Part shown: piece after piece, positions 1-8,433 of the stretch
Layout: each line of letters begins with the position of its first letter
How positions within the stretch are numbered: position 1 is the first letter of the stretch
DNA from: an uncultured Paraburkholderia sp.
Lineage (GTDB): Bacteria; Pseudomonadota; Gammaproteobacteria; Burkholderiales; Burkholderiaceae
Length of the DNA stretch: 45,597 nt
Direction: 5' to 3'
Assembly: GCA_940747215.1 (NCBI GenBank)
Contig: CALNWS010000035.1
Span: 1 to 45,597 of the forward strand
Made by a program: the position numbers and the translations under genes
Notes under the pieces: model-generated
Databases searched by the model: none
Told to the model about the DNA's origin: nothing
What the model saw: only the letters and a program-made list of their open reading frames with translations

Positions 1-1210
1 GAACCCCGCTGAGTGCGTGCGTCTGGTTCCCTTTGTCATTCCCCGGTTCCTCTGCCCGCATTATCCGCTGGCTCAGGCCCCGGCCGCTCCACTGATCCGG
101 CTGTCCAAATTCCCGCGACCACTTCTGTTCCGTCTCGGGCCCGGCGCGCGGATTCACGAGACAGGTCGCGCGTTCGTTGTTGAACGTGTGGTCGAGACAC
201 GCCTGATTGCAGGCGATACATGTGTTGATTTCCTCGGGCCGTCCCTCGGTAGCTTTGCGCACGAAGTCGGGATTGGCGAGCAGCGGCCGCGCCATCGAAA
301 CCAGATCGCCCGCGCCTTCTGCGAGCGGTGCCTCGGCGACGTCGGGCGTATTGATGCGGTTCGACACGATCACCGGCACGTTGACCGCAGCCTTTAGCCG
401 GGCGTTGAGCGACGCGAACGCCGCGCGCGGCACCGAGGTGACGATGGTCGGCACACGCGCTTCGTGCCAGCCGATGCTGGTTTGAACATCGTCACGCCGG
501 CTTCTTCGAGCGCGCGGGCCACCTGCACGGTTTCGTCCCACGTGTTGCCGCCTTCCACCAGATCGATCAGCGAGAGCCGGTAGATCACGATGAAGCGTTC
601 GCCGCACACCTCGCGAATTGTCCCGACGATCTCGCGCGCGAGCTGCATGCGGTTCTCGATGCTGCCGCCGTACGCGTCCGTGCGATGGTTCGTGCACGGA
701 CATAGGAACTGGTTCAGCAGATAGCTCTCGCTGCCCATGATCTCGACGCCGTCGTAGCCGGCGCGTTGCGCGGGGCGCGCACGGTCTTCGCGATGCCGGC
801 CACGCTGAGTGCGCGCGGCTTGAACATCGAGGTCGGCGACCTGATGGCGGAGGCGGATACGACGAGCGGCTGATAACCGTAGCGGCCCGAGTGGAGAATC
901 TGCAGCGCGATCTTGCCGCCTTCCTCGTGTACGGCCTGGCCTGCGTGACGAGCCGGTGATTGCGCAGGTCGAACACGCTGTTCAGCGTGCCGCCGAATGG
1001 CAACAACCAGCCCTAGGGATTCGGCGAGATGCCGCCCGTGAAGATCAGCCCGACGCCGCCTCGCGCACGCTCGCGGAAATAGGCGGCCAGTTTCGGGTAA
1101 TGCCAGAAGCGGTCTTCCATGCCCGTGTGCATCGAACCCATCACCACGCGGTTACGCAGACGGGTGAAGCCGAGATCGAGTTCGGCGAGTAAGTGTTGTT
1201 GGTAAGGCAT
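1..1210 (-). pseudogene. FadH-type 2,4-dienoyl-CoA reductase (old yellow enzyme domain), decayed
   Basis: The family is an FMN/4Fe-4S NADPH-dependent reductase acting on unsaturated fatty acyl-CoA in beta-oxidation. The N-terminus (start near 1210, alternative 1219) reads as an OYE barrel start with LDLGFTRLRNRVVMGSMHTG. Further blocks are recognisable in other frames: TNHRTDAYGGSIENRM near 650-700, YRLSLIDLVEGGNTWDE near 540-600, and the Fe-S cluster segment INTCIACNQACLDHTF near 170-225. A TAG at 1013-1015 interrupts PNP|GW, where the family usually has Gln or a similar residue. Frameshifts lie near 950, 780-850 and 490. FadH similarity fades beyond about position 135 and the window edge cuts the rest, so the C-terminal NADPH domain cannot be judged. 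Clearly non-functional. Confidence 0.8.
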
Positions 1211-1219
1211 GCAAGGCAT

Positions 1220-1569
1220 CGTGTAAGTATGGGGTGCGCTCGAACGATACACCGCCCATCGGGCCAACCTTCCGAGGAAAAATTCTAAACAGCACAAGCC
1301 ATTGCCCCGTAAGACATTTCCAAGTTTCGGTTCACCATTCGACGGGAGCGGCACATGCATTGCTCAGTGCGAGCGTCCATCGTCACGGATCACGCCACCA
1401 CAGAAAACGGCGTGATGTGTTGCAGGGATAGGAGGGCGTGTACTGCTTCGGAGAGCCGGCCTGAAGCCATTCGAACGATCGATCAAAAGGTTTCAGACGG
1501 CGCATGTCTCCGAAGCAGTTGCCCGCATACCAATGGGCGCAGAGCCCGAACATGAAACAGGTGAACACA
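1220..1569. other. gene-free leader upstream of the DUF4397 gene
   Basis: No coding sequence is convincing here. The region separates the start of the decayed FadH gene (minus strand) from the lipoprotein gene (plus strand), so it should hold both promoters, but I cannot point to a clear -35/-10 pair. The only structured element is the long foldback at 1442-1519, listed separately. Confidence 0.5.
1442..1519 (+). repeat. long imperfect foldback hairpin in the leader of the DUF4397 gene
   Basis: ACTGCTTCGGAGA (1442-1454) is the exact reverse complement of TCTCCGAAGCAGT (1507-1519). Inside, GCCG (1455-1458) pairs with CGGC, and CTGAAGCC pairs with GGTTTCAG with one G-U in RNA. About 25 pairs therefore close over a 20-nt loop, with a small asymmetric bulge (GCATG). 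It ends about 50 nt before the start codon at 1570. There is no T-run, so it is not an ordinary terminator. It could be a structured 5' UTR, a small RNA or a REP-like palindrome; the sequence alone does not decide. Confidence 0.6.
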
Positions 1570-2364
1570 ATGAAAATGATCCGAACCATGGCGGCTGTCG
1601 TCGCCGTTGCTTCCGTTCTCAGTGCATGCGGCGGTGGCTCCGACGACGTGGGCAAAGAACTCGGGCTGACGAATCCGGAGATCCATTTCATCCACGCCAT
1701 TCCGAGCGGCCCCGCAGTGGACTTTCTCGTCAACGGTTCTGCGCCTTCGGGGCAGAACAACGTTAGCTACAAGGGCGTAACGAACTTCACGAACATCAAC
1801 TCGGGCGCGACGACCGTGGCGTATGCGGCGACCGGCACGACCACCGAGCTCGCGAGCGGCAACTTCCCGAACGTCGCAAAAGGGCATGAATACACGGTGC
1901 TCGCACTGCCCGGCTTGACCGGCACGGACATCGGCCTGGTCGATGATCCGTTCGACAAGGGCCTGCTCTCGAACAGCGCCCGCGTGCGCGGCTTCAACGC
2001 TTCGGCTAACTCGACGAACCTCGACCTGTATCTCGTGCAGGCCACCAATACGAGCATCACGAGCGTCTCGCCGACGATGGCCGGCGTCGCGTTCAAGAAT
2101 GCCGTGCCGGCAAGCGGTCAGGATTCGATCTACGTGTCCGGCGGCCAGTACGTCCTGATCGCGACGACGGCCGGCAGCAAGACGCCGATCTTCCAGTCGC
2201 AGTCGTTCACGCTGTCGAACAACGCCGACTGGCTCGTGACGTCGGTGCCGACCGCAGGCGCCATCAGCCAGCTCGTGCCGAACCAGATCCAACTGCTGAT
2301 CGCGCAGAACGGCAACACCAATACGCCGAGCGTCGAACTGACGAACACGCTGACGGGCCAGTAA
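1570..2364 (+). CDS. DUF4397 domain lipoprotein
   Basis: Predicted secreted lipoprotein of 264 residues. The start at 1570 gives a short basic N-terminus, a hydrophobic stretch and a lipobox ending LSAC followed by Gly-Gly-Gly, so signal peptidase II cleavage and lipidation at Cys are expected. ATGs at 1552 and 1576 are alternatives; 1570 has a weak AGG about 9 nt upstream. The mature part is a beta-rich, Thr/Asn/Ser-rich chain with the IHFIHAIPSGPAVDFLVNG opening typical of DUF4397 proteins, followed by a second similar half (RVRGFNASANSTNLDLYLV). The frame is uninterrupted and a strong terminator follows, so this is one of the few intact genes in this part. Biochemical function is unknown; cell-envelope location is inferred. 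Confidence 0.85.
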   Translation: MKMIRTMAAVVAVASVLSACGGGSDDVGKELGLTNPEIHFIHAIPSGPAVDFLVNGSAPSGQNNVSYKGVTNFTNINSGATTVAYAATGTTTELASGNFPNVAKGHEYTVLALPGLTGTDIGLVDDPFDKGLLSNSARVRGFNASANSTNLDLYLVQATNTSITSVSPTMAGVAFKNAVPASGQDSIYVSGGQYVLIATTAGSKTPIFQSQSFTLSNNADWLVTSVPTAGAISQLVPNQIQLLIAQNGNTNTPSVELTNTLTGQ

Positions 2365-2430
2365 GCGGCACCAGCCGAAAAAGACGCAAAAAATAACGCA
2401 GTAAGCGACAAGTCCTAGGGAGGACGGAGC

Positions 2431-2465
2431 GGCGATCCACGCGAGTGGGTCGCCGTTTTGTTTTG
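2431..2465 (+). terminator. intrinsic terminator after the DUF4397 gene
   Basis: GGCGATCCAC (2431-2440) pairs with GTGGGTCGCC (2445-2454) over a GCGA loop, followed by GTTTTGTTTT. It lies 66 nt after the stop codon of the lipoprotein gene. Confidence 0.8.
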
Positions 2466-2545
2466 ATGCACGGCCTCTGCGCGAGGCGCGGCGAACAAGG
2501 CGAACGAAGCGACGCAGTCCTCGCTTCGATTGAAACGTCGATAAG

Positions 2546-2580
2546 AAAAAGCCCGCAGCGGGAAACCGCTGCGGGCTTCG
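2546..2580 (-). terminator. intrinsic terminator of the entericidin-like gene
   Basis: On the minus strand AAGCCCGCAGCGG, a TTTC loop and CCGCTGCGGGCTT are followed by TTTTCTT. It lies just downstream of the small lipoprotein gene ending at 2637. Confidence 0.8.
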
Positions 2581-2636
2581 AACACTTCGTCGCAAAGTGC
2601 GCGATGGCGCCTCGCGATCAGTGCATCGTCATCGAC

Positions 2637-2771
2637 TTACTCGGCCTTTTCAGCCGAGTTCGAAATGGCGCTGCCGCCCTTCGAAATGTCCGGGCCTGCG
2701 CCTGCCACCGTATTGCAACCTGCGAGCGCAGCCGTTCCTGCAATGAGAAGCAAAGCGATCAGTCGATTAAT
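2637..2771 (-). CDS. entericidin-like small lipoprotein with ATT at the start position
   Basis: A 44-residue lipoprotein too short for most gene callers. After the first codon it reads NRLIALLLIAGTAALAGC, a hydrophobic signal with lipobox LAGC, then NTVAGAGPDISKGG, the conserved opening of entericidin (EcnA/EcnB)-type proteins, and ends in AEKAE. Entericidins are tiny envelope lipoproteins tied to stress and programmed lysis in enterobacteria; the role here is unknown. An AAGGAG Shine-Dalgarno sits 7 nt before codon 1, fixing the start, but codon 1 is ATT rather than ATG and no other in-frame start is nearby. The gene may be translated weakly from ATT or may have lost its start. The body is intact and has its own terminator. 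Confidence 0.7.
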   Translation of the reverse strand: MNRLIALLLIAGTAALAGCNTVAGAGPDISKGGSAISNSAEKAE

Positions 2772-3069
2772 GAAAGTTCTCCTTGTCGAGAATGCATCAG
2801 TTGATGTGCCCGCCGGTCCGGCACGTGTTAGCTGTCGTCCGACCGGGGCTTACGCCAGTCGATCCGATCTGACTCCATAGTAAAAGAAACAGCATTCGCG
2901 CCGCTGTCGGCTACGCTGCGATTTTCATGTAGGCGCATGCCGGTGATTCTGTCGGCGCAGTCCTACAAACGTGCCACGGACTTCATTCGAAGCAGCATCA
3001 GACGGGCGTGCGCGAAGGCGCGGCCGGCGGCACGTCCACGGACGGTGTTGCTGTGCTGACGCTCGGCAT

Positions 3070-3816
3070 TTAAACGTGAATATCCGTGCCGTTCGGCACG
3101 CCACGCCTGATGTCGAAGCGTCCGCCGTGCGCGGCCATGCGCTGACGCATGCCGAGCAGACCTTGCGTGTGCGTGCGCGTCAGATCGGCGGGCATGATGC
3201 CGACGCCGTTGTCGGAAATGTACAGCACCACCTGGCCGTCGCCGACCGCGAGTGCAATCGACACTTTCGAAGCCCGCGCATATTTCGCCGCGTTCGTGAG
3301 CGACTCCTGTGCGACGCGGAAGAGGGCGATTTCGGTCTGCTTGTCGAGCTGGATGTCGTCGGCAGGCAGGCGCATTTCGAGCGTCCAGTTGTTGCGCTGC
3401 GCGGCTTCGTCGGCGAGCGTGCGCAGCGCGGTGACGAGCCCGAAGTTCGCCAGCACCGTAGGACGCATGTCTTCGATGATGCGCCGTTTGAGCGCGATGC
3501 CCTAGTGGGGATTGTCGAGCGCGCGGCGCAGTTTGTCGGAGATGTCCGGCGCGCTGTCCTTCAGTTTGCGGTTGGCCCACGCCACGTCCATTTTGCTCGC
3601 CGTGAGAATGGCGCCGAGTTCGTCGTGCAATTCGCGCGCAAGCTGGGTCTTCTCGTTCTCGCTTCGCGCGCGGTTTCGAGAATCACGAGGCCGCCTACCG
3701 TAATTGACGATCGCCACGGTCATCGCGATCGTCCAGCTGCGGTTGCGCATCCAGTTGGTCAACCGGGACGCGGCCCCTGCCGTTTGCGGATTCGACGTGT
3801 TCTGCACATTCGGCAC
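3070..3816 (-). pseudogene. NarL/DegS-type sensor histidine kinase, decayed
   Basis: HisKA_3-class sensor kinase, normally phosphorylating a NarL-type regulator. The start is GTG at 3816 with GGAG 6 nt upstream. A short N-terminus leads to the dimerisation/phosphoacceptor helix LARELHDELGAILTASKMD. The catalytic part shows the N-box FRVAQESLTNAAKYARAS and G-box DNGVGI, ending GVPNGTDIHV. Lesions: a TAG at 3502-3504 between LDNPH and GIALKRRIIEDMRP (Gln expected, CAG to TAG), and a scrambled segment near 3670-3720 between the N-terminal helix and the H-box that indicates a frameshift and loss of sensor sequence. Likely former partner of the response regulator at 5240. Confidence 0.8.
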
Positions 3817-3950
3817 ATTCAGCTCCTGAGATGGGGCATCAGTGTAACGTCCGGCGCTTTATTGTCGAGCAACGCCTTGGCCAGCGAGCGCGCCCGGTGG
3901 TCACTGTAACGCGGGCGTAATCCGATGTAAGCGGATTCTCACACGAAAAC

Positions 3951-3970
3951 CGGAATGCGTCGGAATGCGC
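3951..3970 (+). repeat. 10-bp tandem duplication
   Basis: CGGAATGCGT is followed directly by CGGAATGCGC. It is intergenic and one of several short tandem duplications in the window. Confidence 0.7.
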
Positions 3971-4032
3971 CCACGCCGTGTGATCGATAGCATGAAGGTT
4001 GGTCCCTAAACATTTTCCCGGAGGAAGCCATC

Positions 4033-4260
4033 ATGCTGAAATGGGCGCTGTTCTTCGCCGTCGTGGCGGTGGTCGCTGGCCTTCTTGACTTTACCAGCGT
4101 TGCTGCAGGTGCAGCCGCGATCGCCAAGTTCCTGTTCTTCGTATTCGTGGTTCTGTGCGTGGTGTTCCTCGTACTGGGCTTCGTGGTGACGAAAAAATCG
4201 TCGATTAGCGCAGCTCGCCGATGTTGCCCGCGCTGCAGCAACCCATTCGAGCGAGCGTGA
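4033..4260 (+). pseudogene. DUF1328 (YtjA-like) small membrane protein, 3' frameshift
   Basis: DUF1328 proteins are about 53-55 residues with two membrane helices, often in stress-induced operons. This copy starts at 4033 behind a CGGAGGAAG ribosome site and carries the family pattern MLKWALFF...[17 protein letters not shown]...LGFVVTKK. The frame then runs into an unrelated tail ([10 protein letters not shown]...). One more A in the A-run near 4190 would restore VTKKIVD and a TAG stop at about 4209, so a single-base deletion in a poly-A tract has probably added some 20 aberrant residues. Both helices are preserved, so the protein may still fold. A sequencing slip is possible. It lies 27 nt upstream of a second DUF1328 gene. 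Confidence 0.75.
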
Positions 4261-4287
4261 CGTCATGACACATCAAGGAGAGTCACC

Positions 4288-4449
4288 ATGCTTCACTATG
4301 CCATCGTCTTTTTCGTGATCGCGATCATCGCGGCGGTGTTCGGTTTTACCGGTATCGCAGCGGGCGCGGCAGAAATTGCGAAAATTCTGTTCTACATTTT
4401 CCTCGTCGTTTTCGTAGTCATGCTGTTGCTGGGTGTCTTCCGAACGTAG
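4288..4449 (+). CDS. DUF1328 (YtjA-like) small membrane protein
   Basis: An intact 53-residue protein with the standard family length. Two hydrophobic helices (about residues 4-21 and 30-50) are joined by the conserved [17 protein letters not shown] segment. AAGGAG precedes the start codon. It follows the first DUF1328 gene closely and the two are probably cotranscribed; they share pattern but differ in sequence, so they are paralogues rather than a recent duplication. The stop codon is TAG, in use here as a normal terminator of translation. Function is unknown; inner-membrane location is predicted. Confidence 0.85.
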   Translation: MLHYAIVFFVIAIIAAVFGFTGIAAGAAEIAKILFYIFLVVFVVMLLLGVFRT

Positions 4450-4647
4450 AAGGAGCGCCGCGCGGTGTGCCTCTGTGGCGGCCGCGTGGCGCCGGTGTAG
4501 TGCCATCAGATACCCATGACGTGCCCACATGGTGGCCATTTCACTTCTTGCTGCGCATCGGGCGCGATTCATGCGGAATGCGCAGTTCTCCCCTTACATC
4601 GACCGGATCAAGGAGAAACTCAAGTTAAATCCCCCGACACGTTCGTA

Positions 4648-5095
4648 ATGGACATCAAGAAGATTCGCGAGGATGCGCGCAAGCACATGCCGGAAGGCCC
4701 TGTGACGCAGAGTTACGACGCGAATCGCGAGGTCGTGCTCAAGTTGCTGAACAATTCGCTGGTGACCGAAATCGCCTGCGTGCTGCGCTACAAGCGTCAC
4801 CTTTTCATGGCGAAGGGCATCAACTCGGAAGCTGTGTCGGCAGAGTTCGCGGAGCACGCGGCGGAAGAGCAGGAACACGCCGACCGTCTCGCCGAACGTA
4901 TCGTGCAACTCGGCGGCGAGCCAGATTTCGCACCGCAGGGTCTGCAAACGCGTGCGCATTCCGAATACAAGGAAGGCAGCGATCTTACGGACATGATCAA
5001 GGAAAACCTGATCGCCGAACGTATCGCGATCGATACATACCGTGAAATTGTGCGTTATCTGGGCGAACGCGACGTGACACATCACGCGACAAACC
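4648..5095 (+). pseudogene. ferritin-like (bacterioferritin-type) protein, C-terminally truncated
   Basis: Ferritin-like four-helix protein, likely for iron or oxidative stress. From the start at 4648 (MDIKKIREDARKHMPEGP) it shows helix A with EIACVLRYKRHLF, helix B with the iron-ligand pattern EHAAEEQEHADRLAERI, and helix C with ENLIAERIAIDTYREIVRYLGERDVT. The family continues with a fourth helix bearing another EEEHA motif, but similarity stops at about 5090 and an unrelated reading follows. A deletion appears to have removed the last helix and joined the gene to the region upstream of the response regulator at 5240. Loss of the fourth helix should abolish the di-iron site. Confidence 0.75.
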
Positions 5096-5239
5096 TTGCG
5101 GCGAACCCGCTGGACAAATCTCGCGGCGAACATTGCGCGGTTCGCCCGCTTCATGTGCCACGTTCGGGCCCGATTCCGGGCGCGGCATCATTACAAATGT
5201 CTTCTTTTGGAGCGATTCCACTGCACGGACACCAGACCG

Positions 5240-5879
5240 ATGATTCGAGTGTTGATAGCTGACGACCATGCGATCGTCCGAGGCGGTTTCAGACAGTTCG
5301 TCGCCGACGAACCCGACATGTGCGTCGCGGCCGAAGCGGCCACCGGCGACGAAACCATCAGCCTCGTGCGCGAGCAGGCGTTAGACGTGGTGCTGCTCGA
5401 CATCGCCATGCCGGACAAGAACGGTATCGACACGCTGCGTGTCATCAAGCAGGTGCGTCCGGAGCAGGGCGTGCTGATTCTGTCGGGTTATCCGGAGAGC
5501 CAGTACGCGATCAACCTGCTGCGCGCAGGCGCAAACGGTTATCTGAACAAGGACTGCGAGCCCGACGAAATCGTGCGGGCGATCCGCGCGGTGGCGCGCG
5601 GGCATCGTTTATCTGTCGGAAGCGGTGGCCGATACGCTCGCGGATAACCTGGACAAGCCGGCTGCGGTGCGGCCGCACGAAGCGCTCTCGGAGCGCGAGT
5701 TCCAGATCCAGATCTTCTGCAAGATCGCGGCCGGGCAGATTCCCACCGAGATCGCGGAGGAACTGCATCTGTCGGTCAAAACCGTGAGTACGTACCGCGC
5801 TCGCGTGCTGGAGAAAATGCGGTTGGCGAACAATGCCGATCTGACTTATTACGCGATCAAGAATGGTTTGATCGAATAA
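5240..5879 (+). pseudogene. NarL/FixJ-type response regulator, frameshifted
   Basis: Two-domain DNA-binding regulator. The receiver domain starts at 5240 (MIRVLIADDHAIVRGGF) with acidic pair DD, phosphoacceptor region VVLLDIAMPDKNG and the conserved Lys in NGYLNKDCEPDE. The LuxR-type HTH follows in another frame: LSEREFQIQIFCKIAAGQIPTEIAEELHLSVKTVSTYRARVLEKM. An extra T near 5604-5608 shifts GHR-YLSEAVAD out of frame, giving a stop soon after in the first frame. Probably the partner of the kinase at 3070-3816. A single inserted base in a T-run could be a sequencing error, but the kinase is broken too. Confidence 0.85.
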
Positions 5880-5899
5880 TGGAAGGTCGAAACACACCG

Positions 5900-6327
5900 A
5901 TGAACAGCGAACCGAATACTGTTGGCGGATCGGCCGGACACGCACCGTTGCACGTTCTGCTGATCGAGGATTCGCCGCTGATCCGCAGGAGTCTCGTGGA
6001 GGCGATCGACGCATCCGGATCCCTGCGGGTCGCCGCGTATGCCGATTCCGCCGACGAAGCCATCGCGCTGCTCGCCGACGAAGCGTTCGACGCGGTGATC
6101 GTCGATCTTCAGTTGAAGCAGGGTTCGGGCGTGCCGGTGTTCGCGTATCTGCAGCGCGAGAAGCTGATCGATTCCGTGTTCGCCGCCGTGCTCACCAATT
6201 ATGCGTTACCGCGTATCGCGAACGTTGCGAGCAGTACGGCGTGCGGCACTTCTATGACAAGTCGTTCGAATTCGATCGTGTGATCGACGCGCTGCATGAA
6301 TATGCGTATGCGCGCCACGGGGCTTGA
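5900..6327 (+). pseudogene. CheY-like single-domain response regulator, frameshifted
   Basis: Receiver domain only: VLLIEDSPLIRRSLVEAI with the acidic residues, AVIVDLQLKQGSG with the phosphoacceptor Asp, LTNYALP, and in another frame YRERCEQYGVRHFYDKSFEFDRVIDALHEYA with the conserved Lys. The frame breaks near 6212-6218 where one base is missing between LTNYALP and AYRERCEQ. The start at 5900 or at 5879 (overlapping the previous stop) is possible. It follows the NarL-type regulator directly and was probably in the same operon. Confidence 0.75.
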
Positions 6328-6437
6328 GAACGCTTCGACGAACACGCTTCGATGATAGGTTCAATGAAAGCGGTCCAATGAAAACGCTTCTGCAAAAGAA
6401 GCGCCTGCACTAACGGCGGCGCGCATCCGCCGCTCCT

Positions 6438-7697
6438 TCAAAGCTGCACGCGTGCCGGCAGCCGCAAGTGATTCCACGCGGCGAGTCCCGCGAACACCAC
6501 GCCCGCCACGCTCACGCCGACCCAGCCGAACAGCGACCAGACAAACGCGCCGACACCCGAACCTGCTGCGCCACCGATGAAATACGCAACCGTGTAGACC
6601 GTATTCACTCGGCTGCGCGCATCGGGCTTGAGTGCGTAGATGCGTGACTGATTCGAAATCTGCGCGGCTTGCACGCCGACGTCGAGCACGATCACGCCGA
6701 TCACCAGGCCGATGATGCTTTTCGCCGACACTCCGAACACGACGAACGAAATTGTCACGAGCACGATCGAGAGCGTGATGATCGCGCGCGGGCCGCGTTT
6801 GTCGGAGAACTTGCCGGCGGCCGGCGCGGCCGGCGCGATGGCCGCGCCGACAATACCGAAGAGGCCCGCCGCCTGCGGGCCCATGTGAAACGGCGCACCG
6901 GCCAGCAGCAGCGCGAGCACCGACCAGAAGAAGATGCTGAAGCCCGCGAACAACGCGGCACCGGTCAGCGACGCCTCGCGCAGCGCACGATGCTCGACCA
7001 CCAGATGCCACATCGAAACGAGCAGCTTGCCGTACGGCAGCGTGGAGGTCGGCTGGCTCTTCGGCAAACGCATGATGATGACCACCGCGAGCACGATCAG
7101 CGCGACTACGGACGCGCCGAACACCGCGCGCCAGCCGAAGTATTGCGCGACGATACCTGCCGCCGTCCGCACGAGCAGGATGCCGAGGAGCAAACCGCTC
7201 ATCACCGTGCCGACCGCGTGACCGCGCTGGGAAGCCGGTGCGAGTTCGGCCGCGAACGGCACGGCCTGCTGCGCGATGGTGGCGAGAATGCCGATCGCGA
7301 GGCTCGCGAAGATCAGCACGGGAAGCGTCAGCACCACGGCGGCGATCACCAGCGCGATACAGATGCCCGCGATTTGCAGAAGAATCAGCCGGCACCGATC
7401 GAAGCGGTCACCGAGCGGCGCGAGCAGCAGCATGCCGGCCGCGTAGCCGAGCTGGGTGACGGCAGGCACCGCGCCGATCCACGACTCGCTTGCCGGAAAC
7501 GACTGGCGGAAATTGTCGAGCAGCGGCTGGTTGTAATAATAGATGTTCGCAACCGACATGCCGGCGATCGTGGCGAGCAGAAGCAGAAGGCCGCGCAGCG
7601 ACCGGTCGGCGGAGGCGGAAGGAGACGTGTCGGAAGTGTGGGCATGAGAATGCGTCGGCAGCGAACCGCGCCCATGCGCGGTCCTGAAGCGTGCCAA
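6438..7697 (-). CDS. MFS transporter (12-TM efflux type)
   Basis: A 419-residue major facilitator with about twelve hydrophobic segments. The first helix (LRGLLLLLATIAGMSVANIYYY) is followed by the A-motif-like LLLAPLGDRFDRCRL between helices 2 and 3, and a second copy at mid-protein (GKFSDKRGPRAIIT). The N-terminal opening with YYNQPLL resembles the YnfM/sugar-efflux branch; the substrate is not known. The frame is open throughout. The start is uncertain: TTG at 7697 is the earliest codon after an upstream stop, no Shine-Dalgarno is obvious, and the first in-frame ATG falls inside helix 1, so the original start may have been lost. It ends with TGA at 6438. Confidence 0.8.
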   Translation of the reverse strand: MARFRTAHGRGSLPTHSHAHTSDTSPSASADRSLRGLLLLLATIAGMSVANIYYYNQPLLDNFRQSFPASESWIGAVPAVTQLGYAAGMLLLAPLGDRFDRCRLILLQIAGICIALVIAAVVLTLPVLIFASLAIGILATIAQQAVPFAAELAPASQRGHAVGTVMSGLLLGILLVRTAAGIVAQYFGWRAVFGASVVALIVLAVVIIMRLPKSQPTSTLPYGKLLVSMWHLVVEHRALREASLTGAALFAGFSIFFWSVLALLLAGAPFHMGPQAAGLFGIVGAAIAPAAPAAGKFSDKRGPRAIITLSIVLVTISFVVFGVSAKSIIGLVIGVIVLDVGVQAAQISNQSRIYALKPDARSRVNTVYTVAYFIGGAAGSGVGAFVWSLFGWVGVSVAGVVFAGLAAWNHLRLPARVQL

Positions 7698-7890
7698 TCA
7701 TACCGGAGCGGGGCGGATCGTGCTGACAGCGAGTCACGTCGCACCGTGCTACGCCGTTCACGCGCGGGTGCGCAGAAGCGCTGTTGAAGTCGCGGCGAAG
7801 CGCAAATTGAGATGCGTACCGGGGAATCGTTCTTAGAATGGGCGCCGCTTCGAATAGCGCAACGACACGAGCGAGGTCAACACGAATCGA

Positions 7891-8414
7891 ATGAACACGA
7901 CGTCCGGCTATGAACCGCCAATCCCGGCTCACGCTCGGCCTTACGAGCCGCGTCCCGGTTTTTTCACGCTGTTCGCCCTTGCAAGCCTCGCCGCCTGGTC
8001 CGTCCACACCGCGATCGTCATGCGCGATCCACTTCAGATCAGATGTTGCTCGAATGGGAGCTTGCCGCTGTATTCATCAGTACGGACACGCACGGCTGGT
8101 ATCGCACGGTGATGACGATGGTCGGTTGCGATGTGCTCCTCGACCTTTTCACCGTGGCCGGCATGGGCTGGCTTCTGCTGCTTGCGTGGCGCCGTTCGGC
8201 GCGCTTTGTCGTGCACGTGCAGGCGTGGTTCGTGACGCTCGTCGTGATGCGCACGGGCGCGTGTCTGATTGCCGACCACATGACGCACGCGATCGGCATC
8301 GACATCGGCATTCCGTTCGGCGGCTTTTTCAGGTGCTTCTTGCCGCCCGCCGCGCTCGGGATTCCATACTTCCGGCTGTCCCCGCGCGTGCGCGCTTACT
8401 TCGTGAAAACGTAG
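7891..8414 (+). pseudogene. DUF2569-like membrane protein, frameshifted
   Basis: Small multi-helix membrane protein. The first part (start 7891) reads FTLFALASLAAWSVHTAIVMRDPLQ. The second part, in another frame, reads MLLEWELAAVFISTD, LLDLFTVAGMGWLLLLAWRRS and ends IPYFRLSPRVRAYFVKT, the pattern Y-x-x-S-x-RV-x-x-x-F that closes DUF2569 proteins. The break coincides with CAGATCAGAT at 8035-8044, a 5-bp duplication that shifts the frame. Function is unknown. Confidence 0.65.
8035..8044 (+). repeat. 5-bp tandem duplication causing a frameshift
   Basis: CAGAT occurs twice in tandem exactly where the DUF2569 frame breaks. Removing one copy rejoins DPLQ to MLLEWE. Confidence 0.6.
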
Positions 8415-8433
8415 GCGCACGCAACGACCGGAC

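Noticed and set aside
2971..3909. Long plus-strand frame opposite the sensor kinase (312 codons).
   Set aside because: It is antisense to recognisable kinase motifs, Arg/His-rich as expected for the complement of a GC-rich gene, and shows no family features. The same applies to other long antisense frames, such as 1483-2595, 6669-7787 and 43282-44250.
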